Positions 39,382 through 48,785 of a DNA stretch of 64,000 bases are shown here, piece by piece (the stretch's first letter is position 1; every line of letters begins with the position of its first letter). The translations under genes and the position numbers were made by a program. Location: positions 1 through 64,000 of the forward strand of contig JAIYAL010000197.1 of assembly GCA_027489095.1 (NCBI GenBank). Reading direction: 5' to 3'. Under the pieces are notes generated by a model. It had not been told where the DNA came from. It saw only the letters and a list, made by a program, of their open reading frames with translations, and did not search any database. This stretch comes from Erythrobacteraceae bacterium (GTDB lineage Bacteria > Pseudomonadota > Alphaproteobacteria > Sphingomonadales > Sphingomonadaceae).

Positions 39382-40599
39382 ATGAACCGGGCGAAAAGCC
39401 GTGCTGGCAAAGCGGCGGTGGGCGATCAGTTCGATCTGTTCCTGCCCTATATCGCCGATCTGCCGATGCGCGATCAGCGCGAGATGATGGAGCGCCCGTT
39501 CTTCAGCCTGGCCAAATCGCGGCGGGTGAAGCCGATTGATTACACCAGCCCCGATGGCAAGCTGTGGGTCCACGTTTCGGCCAGCCCCGAATATGGCATG
39601 GCCACGATCTGGGATGCCGACATTCTGATCTATTGCGCCAGCGTGCTGGCCGACATGGTTCGACGCGGGGTCAACGATGTGCCGCGCAAGCTGCATCTGA
39701 TGCCCTATGACCTCCTGCGCGCCATCGGCAGGCCGCCCACGGGCCGCGCCTACGAGCTGCTGGCCCAGTCGCTCGACCGGCTCGTGGCGACCACGATCAA
39801 GACCAACATCCGCGCTGAAAACAGGCGCGAGGCCACGTTTAGCTGGCTTGATGGATGGACCCAGCTGGTCGATGAACGGACCGAGCGGTCACGCGGCATG
39901 ACCATCGAGCTTTCGAACTGGTTCTGGGAAGGCGTCATGATGCAGGGCGGGGTGCTCGCCATCGACCGGGCTTATTTCGACATCACCGGCGGACGCGAAC
40001 GCTGGCTCTACAAAGTGGCGCGCAAGCACGCGGGCGGGGCAGGGGAGGGCGGCTTTGCCATCTCGGTGCCGGTCCTGTTCGAGAAATCGGGCGCAGAAGG
40101 GGACTACCGCCGCTTCAAGTTCGAGATCATCAAGCTGGCGGAAAAAGACGCGCTGCCGGGCTACGGCCTGAGCATCGAAGCGGCGAAGGGCGGCGGCGAA
40201 CCTTTGCTGCGGATGCGGCGCTTCGACGGCAAGGACGGGGCGGGGAAGGGCCTGCCGGAATCCAGCGCGCCCGCACACGATGTTTCCCCGGGGAAACATG
40301 CCGCGGCCCCGGCTGCACCGCAGATCGAGGCGGCACCGGAACCGACGTTCGACGCCCGCGCGCTGATCCGCTCGACCGTGGCAGGCCTCAGTGACGCCGC
40401 CACGCGCGGCTTCATGACCGACGAGACCATCGACCACTTGCGCGAAACCTGCCCCGGTTGGGATCTCCACGCCCTCCACGCCGAGTTCGAACGCTGGGTT
40501 GCCAGTGATCCCGCGCGCACCCCCGCCAACTGGCAGCGCGCCTTTACCGGATGGGTCAAGCGCCACCACGAGAAGCACCGGCACAACTTGCGCGGGTGA
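39382..40599 (+). CDS. repA: Plasmid replication initiator (RepA, RPA/pfam10134-type)
   Basis: QFDLFLPYIADLPMRDQREMMERPFFSLAKSRRVKPIDYTSPDGKLWVHV...LMPYDLLRAIGRPPTGRAYELLAQSLDRLVATTI. Confidence 0.85.
   Translation: MNRAKSRAGKAAVGDQFDLFLPYIADLPMRDQREMMERPFFSLAKSRRVKPIDYTSPDGKLWVHVSASPEYGMATIWDADILIYCASVLADMVRRGVNDVPRKLHLMPYDLLRAIGRPPTGRAYELLAQSLDRLVATTIKTNIRAENRREATFSWLDGWTQLVDERTERSRGMTIELSNWFWEGVMMQGGVLAIDRAYFDITGGRERWLYKVARKHAGGAGEGGFAISVPVLFEKSGAEGDYRRFKFEIIKLAEKDALPGYGLSIEAAKGGGEPLLRMRRFDGKDGAGKGLPESSAPAHDVSPGKHAAAPAAPQIEAAPEPTFDARALIRSTVAGLSDAATRGFMTDETIDHLRETCPGWDLHALHAEFERWVASDPARTPANWQRAFTGWVKRHHEKHRHNLRG
40281..40298. promoter_or_regulatory. parS: Candidate parS centromere site 2, inside the repA coding region
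   Basis: Same 18-bp palindrome TGTTTCCCCGGGGAAACA, encoding VSPGKH in RepA. Confidence 0.78.
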
Positions 40600-40623
40600 T
40601 GGCTGCGGGTGATCCTGTCCTGC

Positions 40624-40861
40624 GTTCCGGAAGTATCGTGCGTGCCGGGCTACACGTTCCCAGCCTGCGCACAGGGCTGCTCATTTGAACCTCTATCATC
40701 ACTGCTGCGCATGAAGAGATTCAATTCAGCGCCCGGATTCCAGACCATCGACACATCGGGAACGCGCAGCGACGGTCCGTCGATACATCAGGAACCCGGC
40801 GACGATACTTCGGGAACAATCCTTCGAGACTTCGGGAACGCCGCCTCGACACATCGGGAAC
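40624..40861. repeat. Iteron array, probable oriV (five direct copies plus one inverted)
   Basis: CGAYACWTCGGGAAC-type repeats at 40749, 40781, 40803, 40825, 40847 (last four exactly 22 bp apart), inverted copy GTTCCGGAAGTATCG at 40624-40638; directly downstream of repA. Confidence 0.88.
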
Positions 40862-41149
40862 AGCCCGAACGCGCGAATCGGCGGGACCATGCGAGTCGTG
40901 GCTGCATTGGCGAGCTCTAACCTTGTCTAACTCGCTTTAAACCCATCTAACCCTTCAGGAAGCCTCTGGCTGGTTTGAAAGGGGGAAGGGCCCTGCGGCA
41001 ATGTCAGCCCATGTTCGCCCAGACCCTGCCCTGACCCTGCGCAGGATTCCGGCCGGACACACGACCGCATTTGTCGTGGCAAGCTGTAGGCGTTGAGCCG
41101 CAATCACGGTACTGCCGCCGTCGATGCTGTTTTCTCGCAAGGCCATGCC

Positions 41150-42646
41150 ATGACCAGACCGCGCCGCTTCGGCCTCTCCAAATCGCGCCTGACCATGTTC
41201 GAGCAGTGTCCGAAGCGATTGTGGCTGGCTGTCCATCGACCGGAGGAGGGCGACGCCGGAGAGGCGGCAGAGGCCCGGTTCGCGATCGGGCACGCAGTGG
41301 GGGCGGCGGCCTGCGCCCTGCATCCTGATGGCGTGATGATCGCGGCGGATCCCGATCTGGCCGCCGCACTTGCCGAAACCCGCCGCCTGATCGGCGAAGG
41401 CCACCCCGGCCCGCTGTTCGAGGCAACGTTCGAACATGACGGCGTGCTGGTCCGCGTCGATGTGATGCGCCGCGCCGATGATGCGCGCTGGCACGTGGCC
41501 GAGGTCAAAAGCTCGACCCGGGCGAGAGACTATCACCTCGGTGATCTGGCGACGCAGGTCTGGGTGATCGAGGAGGCAGGCATCACATTAGCCAGCGCCG
41601 CGATCCGGCATGTCGATACGCGCTTCGTGCTGCAACGCGAAGGTCATTATGCCGGGCTGTTTGCCGATGCAGACATGCTGGCACCGGCGCGGGAGGCAGC
41701 GCGCGGGCGGCCGGCGCTGGTCGCGGCGGCCAAAGCGGTGCTGGCGGGGGAGGAGCCGGATATCGCGATGGGCGATCAGTGTTCCGATCCGTTCGACTGC
41801 GAATTTGCCGGGTACTGCGCGCAGGCTCTCCCGTCGGGGCCAGAGTGGCCGGTGACCATATTGCCAAACGGCGGGGGCAAGAAGTGGGCGTCCAAAGGCG
41901 TGACCGATCTGCTCGACCTTGCCGAAAAAGACCTCTCGGCAAAGCATGCACGTGTGTTTGCCGCCACGCGCAGCGGCAAGCCTTACCATGACCGCGCAGG
42001 CGCAAAGGCGGCCATAGCGCAGTGGACGTTCCCGCGCGCCTGGCTCGATTTCGAGACGATTGCCCCGGCGCTGCCGCTCTGGGTCGGCACGCGGCCCTAT
42101 CAACAGGTCCCGTTCCAGTTCTCGCTGCATCTGGAAGCGGCGGATGGCACCATCACGCACCATGCATTTCTGCAAACGGACGGCCAAGACCCACGCCGCC
42201 CCTGTGCCGAGGCGCTCGCCGCGATGATCCCGGTAGAGGCCACGGTGATCGCCTATAACGCCGGGTTCGAGCGCGGCGTGCTGCGCAATCTGGCGCGCGA
42301 TGTGCCGGAACTGGCCGAGACCATGCTTTCGATCGAAGCGCGCATGGTGGACCTGCTGCCGATCACACGCGAGACTTGGTATCATCAGGACCAACGCGGC
42401 AGTTGGTCGATCAAGGCGGTGCTGCCGACGATTGCGGCAGGCCTCGATTATGATGGATTGGAAGTGAAGGACGGTGGCAATGCGCAGGCGGCTTTCCTGG
42501 AGGCCATCGATCCAGCAACGTCGCCCGAACGGCGCTGGGCGCTGAACGAAGCGCTGCTGGCCTATTGCGAGCGGGACACCTGGGCGATGGTGGCCGTTGC
42601 GCGCAAGCTGGCGGGGGAGGGGGGACTGATAGCAATGTTAGGATAG
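41150..42646 (+). CDS. DUF2779-family protein (nuclease-like N-terminus, exonuclease-like C-terminus)
   Basis: LSKSRLTMFEQCPKRLWLAVHRPE...VAEVKSSTRARDYHLGDLATQVWV; WLDFETIAPALPLWVGTRPYQQVPFQFSLH; AYNAGFERGVLRNLA. Confidence 0.8.
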   Translation: MTRPRRFGLSKSRLTMFEQCPKRLWLAVHRPEEGDAGEAAEARFAIGHAVGAAACALHPDGVMIAADPDLAAALAETRRLIGEGHPGPLFEATFEHDGVLVRVDVMRRADDARWHVAEVKSSTRARDYHLGDLATQVWVIEEAGITLASAAIRHVDTRFVLQREGHYAGLFADADMLAPAREAARGRPALVAAAKAVLAGEEPDIAMGDQCSDPFDCEFAGYCAQALPSGPEWPVTILPNGGGKKWASKGVTDLLDLAEKDLSAKHARVFAATRSGKPYHDRAGAKAAIAQWTFPRAWLDFETIAPALPLWVGTRPYQQVPFQFSLHLEAADGTITHHAFLQTDGQDPRRPCAEALAAMIPVEATVIAYNAGFERGVLRNLARDVPELAETMLSIEARMVDLLPITRETWYHQDQRGSWSIKAVLPTIAAGLDYDGLEVKDGGNAQAAFLEAIDPATSPERRWALNEALLAYCERDTWAMVAVARKLAGEGGLIAMLG

Positions 42647-42681
42647 TTTACAAAGAAGCGATAAACTGCCATAAACTTGCT

Positions 42682-43863
42682 ATGGATCGCCGCCGAAATC
42701 CCTTTGCGCCGGGCGCTGGAACGCCGCCGCCGGAACTTGCCGGCCGCGGTCCGCTCATCGAAGATGCCGCCGTGGCACTGGATCGGATCCGGGCGGGGCG
42801 CGCCGCGCGCAGCCTGATCTTCTATGGTCTGCGCGGCGTGGGCAAGACGGTGCTGCTCACCACAATCCGCAACCAGGCCGAGGCCGAGGGGCTGGTGGTG
42901 GTGGCGATGGAAGCGCCGGAGAACCGCTCCCTGCCCGCGATGCTGGTGCCTGCGCTGCGGGCGGCGCTGCTGAAGATGGACCGGATGAAGCAAGCCGGGC
43001 GCAAGATCCGCCGCGCGCTTTCCGCTCTTGCCGGTTTCGTCAAACCGCGCGTGTCCTATGAAGGGTTCGAGATCGCGCTGGAATTCGATGTCGAGCCGGG
43101 GCTGGCCGATAGCGGGGATCTGGAAGCGGACCTTGCCGATCTGATCCGAGCGGCAGGGGAGGCGGCGCAGGAATCCGGCACGGCCTTCGTGCTCGCCATC
43201 GATGAACTGCAGTATGTGCCCGAGGAAGAACTCGCCGCGCTGATAAGCGCGCTCCACCGCGCGGGCCAGTTGCAATTGCCGATCACGCTGGTGGGGGCAG
43301 GGCTGCCGCAGCTGCTAGGCCAGATGGGCCGGGCAAAGTCCTATGCCGAGCGTTTGTTCGCCTTCGTGCCGCTTGGCCCGCTCGACTATGCGGCGGCGGC
43401 CGATGCGATCCGCCTGCCGTTGGAGCACGAGGACGCCGCCATCACCGACGCGGCGCTGAACGCCATTTACGAGCAGACCCAAGGCTATCCCTATTTCCTA
43501 CAGGAATGGGGCAAGCACAGCTGGGACCTTGCCGAAGCATCGCCGATTAACGAACGCGACGTGGCCGATGCTGGCGTGGCCGCGCTGGCCGAACTCGACG
43601 CCAGCTTCTTCCGTGTGCGCTTCGACCGGCTGAGCCCTGCCGAAAAGCGTTATATGCGCGGCATGGCCGAATTGGGGGAAGGCCCGCACCGCTCGGGCGA
43701 TATTGCCGAAGCGCTGGGGATGAAAGTGAACGGTGTTGCGCCCACACGCAACAGCCTGATCCGCAAGGGAATGCTCTACAGCCCCGCCCATGGCGACACC
43801 GCCTTCACGGTGCCGCTGTTCGGGGCCTTCATGCGCCGTGCGATGCCAGCTGGGGCCGCTTAG
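42682..43863 (+). CDS. AAA ATPase (ATP-binding protein, Orc1/Cdc6- or archaeal AAA-like)
   Basis: FYGLRGVGKTVLLTTIR, FVLAIDELQYVPEEELAALISALHRA, winged-helix C-terminus. Confidence 0.82.
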   Translation: MDRRRNPFAPGAGTPPPELAGRGPLIEDAAVALDRIRAGRAARSLIFYGLRGVGKTVLLTTIRNQAEAEGLVVVAMEAPENRSLPAMLVPALRAALLKMDRMKQAGRKIRRALSALAGFVKPRVSYEGFEIALEFDVEPGLADSGDLEADLADLIRAAGEAAQESGTAFVLAIDELQYVPEEELAALISALHRAGQLQLPITLVGAGLPQLLGQMGRAKSYAERLFAFVPLGPLDYAAAADAIRLPLEHEDAAITDAALNAIYEQTQGYPYFLQEWGKHSWDLAEASPINERDVADAGVAALAELDASFFRVRFDRLSPAEKRYMRGMAELGEGPHRSGDIAEALGMKVNGVAPTRNSLIRKGMLYSPAHGDTAFTVPLFGAFMRRAMPAGAA

Positions 43864-43865
43864 AG

Positions 43866-43960
43866 CCGATATCCACAATCGGCTGAAACGCGATCGTGAA
43901 GGGCGGAATGCCAGTTTCGTCGTAGTCGCCTGGTTCCAGCGCGGACGGCACCAGAGTCAC
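43866..43960 (-). pseudogene. 5' fragment of a second EAL-domain gene
   Basis: GTG start overlapping the preceding EAL stop; VTLVPSALEPGDYDETGIPPFTIAFQPIVDIG then homology ends at the ATPase gene border. Confidence 0.65.
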
Positions 43961-45082
43961 TGCGGAATGCGTGCGGAGGTGGCCGGCACATCGAGTTGCG
44001 GATGACCCAGCAGGCCGCCCTGAAACAGGTCGACTCCTTCCGACAGTAGCCAGTCAAATTCACCGCGGGTTTCGACATGCTTGGCAATCAGATCGATCCC
44101 GAGATCATCGCAAGTCTGGATCAGACCACGCACGATGGCCTGCTTGGCTCCGTTGGTATCAGCATCCCGCACAAGCTTTGCGTTGAGAGCAATCGCATTG
44201 GGCTGGCTCATTTCCATCTGGTTTAGCCCCGACCGGCCAGCACCAAAGTGATCGAGGCAGATCCTCAGCCCGTTTTCCTTGCAATCCTGAACGATCGTGA
44301 TGATGGAACTGAGATCGCCGTTCAGATAGTCCTGATTGAGTTCGAGGGTAATGATGCGGCTGTCAATGTTCTGCGCATTGGCCAGATCAATGATCGATTG
44401 CATGGTGGCAATCGCATCGTCGGTGCTGGCAGGTCGGACATTGATATTGATGCCCTAGGCTGTGCCCGGCCGCGCGGAAATCAGCATGGCACGTTGCCGG
44501 GCGACAGCCTCGACGTTGGCCAATACGTCTGCGGCAAAATCCGCTGCCGTCATTTCCCGCTGCATGCGGATATCCCAAGCAATGGCTTCATGTGACCAGA
44601 TCGTGCCCTGAGACGCCGATATGATCGGTTGAAAAGCGATCCCGGTTTCTGCCGAGGGCGCGTGCGCCGACGGGGCGGCGACCGTCGGTGCCGACCCTGG
44701 CGCAGGTCGCGAGGCCTAGCTGCGCCACCGCCCGTCCTTGAATGCGTTCAGCAATTTTTGCGCGCGACCCGGCACCAGCGATTGTGCAGTGACGGTGCCT
44801 GTCAGAAAATCATTCACGCCGTCGAGGTCATCGAGTTCGGCCGCTGTGATATCGGCGAAACCCATCGACCAGTCGCCAAACGCACGGCGCGGAATCGATT
44901 CGCGGATGATCGTAGTGATGTTGCCATGTCGCGGATCGGCGGAAATAACTGCGAACAGGGCATCGATATCGCTATCCTGCCCTTCGATGACTTGCAGAAA
45001 ACTGCCCTCGATGTGCAGCAGGCGTCACCTCAAGGTTTGTGCGCCAGACAACGATTTGCCGGACATTGTGGGAACATAGGCG

Positions 45083-45643
45083 TCAGGCGGCGACGCGGAG
45101 ATACTGGTATAGGGTTTCACGGCTGATCCCCAGGTCGCGGGCGATTGTGGCCTTACGCTCGCCGGCGGCAATGCGGCGGAGCAGCTCGGCGACCTTATCG
45201 TCAGAGAGGGACCGTTTCCGTCCGCGATAAGCGCCGCGTTGCCTGGCAAGCGCAATTCCTTCGCGCTGCCGTTCCCGGATCAAGGCACGCTCAAATTCGG
45301 CGAACGCGCCCATGACCGAAAGCATCAGATTGGCCATGGGGGAATCCTCGCCGGAAAAGGCAAGGCTCTCCTTCATGAACTCGATGCGGATGTCTCTCTT
45401 CGTGAGAGACTGGACCAGCTTGCGCAGATCGTCGAGATTGCGCGCCAGTCGATCCATGCTGTGCACCACGACGGTATCGCCCTCGCGGGCGAAGGCGAGC
45501 ATGGCGTCGAGCTGGGGCCGATTGACGTCCTTGCCCGATGCTTTGTCGGTAAAGATCCGGTCGAGCGACTGACCTTCCAACTGGCGATCGACATTCTGAT
45601 CGAATGTGCTCACCCGGACGTAACCGATCCTCTGGCCTTTCAT
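45083..45643 (-). CDS. tnpR: Tn3 resolvase
   Basis: MKGQRIGYVRVSTFDQNVDRQLEG...VHSMDRLARNLDDL...GRKRSLSDDKVAELLRRIAAGERKATIARDLGISRETLYQYL. Confidence 0.93.
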   Translation of the reverse strand: MKGQRIGYVRVSTFDQNVDRQLEGQSLDRIFTDKASGKDVNRPQLDAMLAFAREGDTVVVHSMDRLARNLDDLRKLVQSLTKRDIRIEFMKESLAFSGEDSPMANLMLSVMGAFAEFERALIRERQREGIALARQRGAYRGRKRSLSDDKVAELLRRIAAGERKATIARDLGISRETLYQYLRVAA

Positions 45644-45815
45644 CGCCGCCTCCGGTCAATTTGTCAGGTTGAAATCTATGACACCGCGCAACAGACGTCA
45701 ACAAATGCGTTCACCAACTCTAATCTGACAGAATTGGAAGCACCGCCCTGACGTCCGGTTAGGCTATACTCCAGATTGACGCTAGCCTGCTGCTCAGGAG
45801 TCGGATGGAGGCAGC
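45644..45815. promoter_or_regulatory. Divergent tnpR/tnpA promoter region, probable res site
   Basis: Intergenic region between divergent tnp genes with TGTCA/TGACA half-sites. Confidence 0.5.
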
Positions 45816-48785
45816 ATGGCGCGGCGGCGATTATTGACCGGGGAAGAACGGCGGCGCCTGTTCGATGCTCCCCATGACGAAACCGCGATCGTCAGCCACT
45901 ATACTCTTGCCGTCAGGGATCTTGACCTGATCGGTCGCCGCTATCGACCCGCCAATCGCCTCGGCCTGGCTGCGCAGATCGCATTGATGCGGCACCCTGG
46001 CTTCGGTTTGCAGCCCGACATCGGCGTGCCAAATGCGATCCTCCACTACCTTGCTGCCCAGATATTCGTCGATGCGGAGGCTTTCGGCGACTATGGCCAG
46101 CGCGCCCAAACGCGCAACGATCACGCTGACATTGCCGCACAGCACCTCGGGTTACGCCCCTTCCGGCGAGGGGATATCCCACTCGCGCTCGACCTGGCCG
46201 CGCGAGCCGCCGAACAGACCGACCGGGGCGAGCCCATTGTTCGCGCGTTGATGGAGGGATTGAAGCAGGAGCACTTCATTCTTCCATCGGCCGACACGAT
46301 CGAACGGGCCGGTCTCGCCGGCAGGGCGCGCGCCCGCAAAGCCGCGGCAGCAACCATCATCGAAAGCCTGGGTCATGCCGAACTGACCCGGATCGACGAT
46401 TTGATCGTCAACAGCAGCGACTTCGGCATGACGCCGCTGGCTTGGCTGCGCAATTTCGAGGAGGCGCCGACGACGGCAAATATCAACGGCCTGCTGGAAC
46501 GGCTGCGCTATGCGCGCGGGGTCGGCATCGATCCGGCGATCGGCGCCAAAATTCCCGATTTCCGGTTCGCGCAATTCATGCGTGAAGGTAGCGCGGCACC
46601 GGCGTTTCTGCTTTCCGACTATAGCCTCAACAGGCGGCGCGCGACCCTGGTCGCGGCGGTGATCGACCTCGAGGCCCGGCTCGCCGATGCGGCGATCCAG
46701 ATGTTCGACAGGCTTGTCGGCGGCCTGTTCACACGCGCGCGGCGCAGCCGTGAAAGACGCTATCAGGACAGCATCCGCTCGGTCGGCGAACTCATGCGGT
46801 TGTTCGGCGCCACGATCGCGGCGCTGGGAGAGGCGGTCGAGCATGGCGGCAATCCGATGGAACTGATCGACGAGGCTGTGGGCTGGCACAGGCTGGTCGC
46901 GGTGAAGGCGCAGGTCGATGCGCTGGCTGATCTGGCGGGGGAAGATGCCCTTGTCGCGGCAACAGGGCGTTATGCGACCTTGCGCCGGTTCAGCCCAGCT
47001 TTCCTCGATGCATTCACGTTCAAGGCGACGGGAAGCGGGGTGCAACTGGTCAAGGCGATTGATGTCATCCGCGACGCCAATGCGCGCAAAACGCGCAACC
47101 TGCCCGATGGCGTTCCCCTGCCATTCGCCAACCGGCAGTGGAAGCGCCTCATCACCGAAGGCGGCCAGATTGACCGTCGGCGCTATGAAACAGCCGTCAT
47201 GGCCACCCTGCGCGATCGGTTGCGCGCCGGCGACATATGGGTGGAGGGAACCCGGAACTATCGCCGCTTCGACACCTATCTGTTGAGCCGGCGCGATGCC
47301 GGGAAGGTGGCCGAAAACCTTGCATTCCCAAACGATGCTGCGGCCTATCTGGCCGATCGCGCGAGAATGCTCGATTGGCGGCTGCGCCGTTTCGCCAAGG
47401 AACTCAAGGCGAACCGGCTTGCAGGCGTGGCGCTCGAGCGCAATCGGCTCAAGCTGCAACCGATGCTGGCAATCACGCCGCCCGAGGCAGAGGCTCTCGA
47501 TCGCAGGCTCGACGCGCTGTTACCGCGCGTGCGGATCACCGAACTCCTGGTCGAGGTAGCCGAGCGCACCGGCTTCCTGAGCGCGTTCCGCGATCTTCGG
47601 TCCGGCAAAGAGCATGACAACCCGCATGCGATCCTTGCGGCCATTCTGGCCGATGGATCGAATCTGGGTCTGGAACGGATGGCCAATGCCAGCGACGGGG
47701 TAAGCTACGCCCAGCTTGCCTGGACGCACAATTGGTATCTGTCGCCCGAAAACTACCAGGCTGCGCTGGCCATGATCGTTGCCGCGCACCATGATTTGCC
47801 GTTCACGCATCATTGGGGCGCCGGAACCAGTTCATCCTCCGATGGGCAGTTCTTCCGCTCAGGCCGCAGCCGATCCGCAGCTGCCGACATCAACGCCAAA
47901 TATGGCGGCGAGCCCGGCCTGAAGATCTACTCCCACTTGTCCGATCATTTTGCCTCCTTCGGGTCGCGGATCATGTCGGCCACCGCCGGAGAGGCGCCTT
48001 ATGTGCTCGACGGCCTCATGTTGGGCGCCGGCGCGCTGCCGCTGCATGAACATTACACCGATACCGGCGGCGCGACTGACCATGTCTTTGCTCTCTGCCA
48101 TCTTCTCGGCTTCCGCTTCGTACCCCGGTTGCGCGACATCGCCGACCGGAAACTCGGCTCGATCGCTCCACCCTCGACCTACAAGGGCCTCGAAAGCCTC
48201 ATGGGGCGAACGGTCAAGACCGCCGCGATCGAAGCCGACTGGGAGGACATCGTCAGGATTGTCGCCACCATCAAGGAGGGAGCCGTCGCGCCGTCTGCGA
48301 TCCTGCGCAAGCTCGCCGCCTACAAGCGCCAGAACAGGCTGGATTTCGCCCTGGCGGAACTTGGTCGCATCGAACGGACGCTGTTCACGCTCGACTGGCT
48401 TGAACAGCCCGACTTGCGGCGGGCCTGCCAGGCCGGCCTCAACAAGGGCGAGGCACGTCATACCCTCGCCGCCGCCATCTACACCAACCGGCAGGGCCGG
48501 TTCACGGATCGTTCGATCGAGAATCAGGAATATCGGGCATCGGGCCTGAACCTGCTGATCGCGGCGATAGCCTATTGGAACACCATCTATATGGACAGGG
48601 CCGCCCAGCACATCAAAGCATCCGGCGTCAGCTTCGACGACGCGCTCCTCGCTCACCTTTCCCCCATGGGCTGGGCGCATATCAGCTTGACGGGAGATTA
48701 TCTCTGGCACCGGGCAAAACCGCTCTCCCCCGGCGAATTCCGCGCTCTCAACGATCCCATGGCTCGCCTCAAACTCGTGGCATAG
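45816..48785 (+). CDS. tnpA: Tn3 family transposase
   Basis: 989 aa; full-length Tn3 TnpA pattern (RRRLLTGEERRRLFDAPHDET...SSSDGQFFRSG...YTDTGGATDHVFALCHLLGFRFVPRLRDIADRKL...LSPMGWAHISLTGDYLW). Confidence 0.95.
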   Translation: MARRRLLTGEERRRLFDAPHDETAIVSHYTLAVRDLDLIGRRYRPANRLGLAAQIALMRHPGFGLQPDIGVPNAILHYLAAQIFVDAEAFGDYGQRAQTRNDHADIAAQHLGLRPFRRGDIPLALDLAARAAEQTDRGEPIVRALMEGLKQEHFILPSADTIERAGLAGRARARKAAAATIIESLGHAELTRIDDLIVNSSDFGMTPLAWLRNFEEAPTTANINGLLERLRYARGVGIDPAIGAKIPDFRFAQFMREGSAAPAFLLSDYSLNRRRATLVAAVIDLEARLADAAIQMFDRLVGGLFTRARRSRERRYQDSIRSVGELMRLFGATIAALGEAVEHGGNPMELIDEAVGWHRLVAVKAQVDALADLAGEDALVAATGRYATLRRFSPAFLDAFTFKATGSGVQLVKAIDVIRDANARKTRNLPDGVPLPFANRQWKRLITEGGQIDRRRYETAVMATLRDRLRAGDIWVEGTRNYRRFDTYLLSRRDAGKVAENLAFPNDAAAYLADRARMLDWRLRRFAKELKANRLAGVALERNRLKLQPMLAITPPEAEALDRRLDALLPRVRITELLVEVAERTGFLSAFRDLRSGKEHDNPHAILAAILADGSNLGLERMANASDGVSYAQLAWTHNWYLSPENYQAALAMIVAAHHDLPFTHHWGAGTSSSSDGQFFRSGRSRSAAADINAKYGGEPGLKIYSHLSDHFASFGSRIMSATAGEAPYVLDGLMLGAGALPLHEHYTDTGGATDHVFALCHLLGFRFVPRLRDIADRKLGSIAPPSTYKGLESLMGRTVKTAAIEADWEDIVRIVATIKEGAVAPSAILRKLAAYKRQNRLDFALAELGRIERTLFTLDWLEQPDLRRACQAGLNKGEARHTLAAAIYTNRQGRFTDRSIENQEYRASGLNLLIAAIAYWNTIYMDRAAQHIKASGVSFDDALLAHLSPMGWAHISLTGDYLWHRAKPLSPGEFRALNDPMARLKLVA

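Noticed and set aside
40609-40920. 103-aa ORF after repA
   Set aside because: Overlaps the iteron array; repeated residues reflect the DNA repeats, not a protein
43865-43883. GCCGATatccacaATCGGC hairpin as a terminator of the AAA ATPase gene
   Set aside because: Short stem, no U-tract, and the sequence is explained as the AFQPIVDIG codons of the truncated EAL gene
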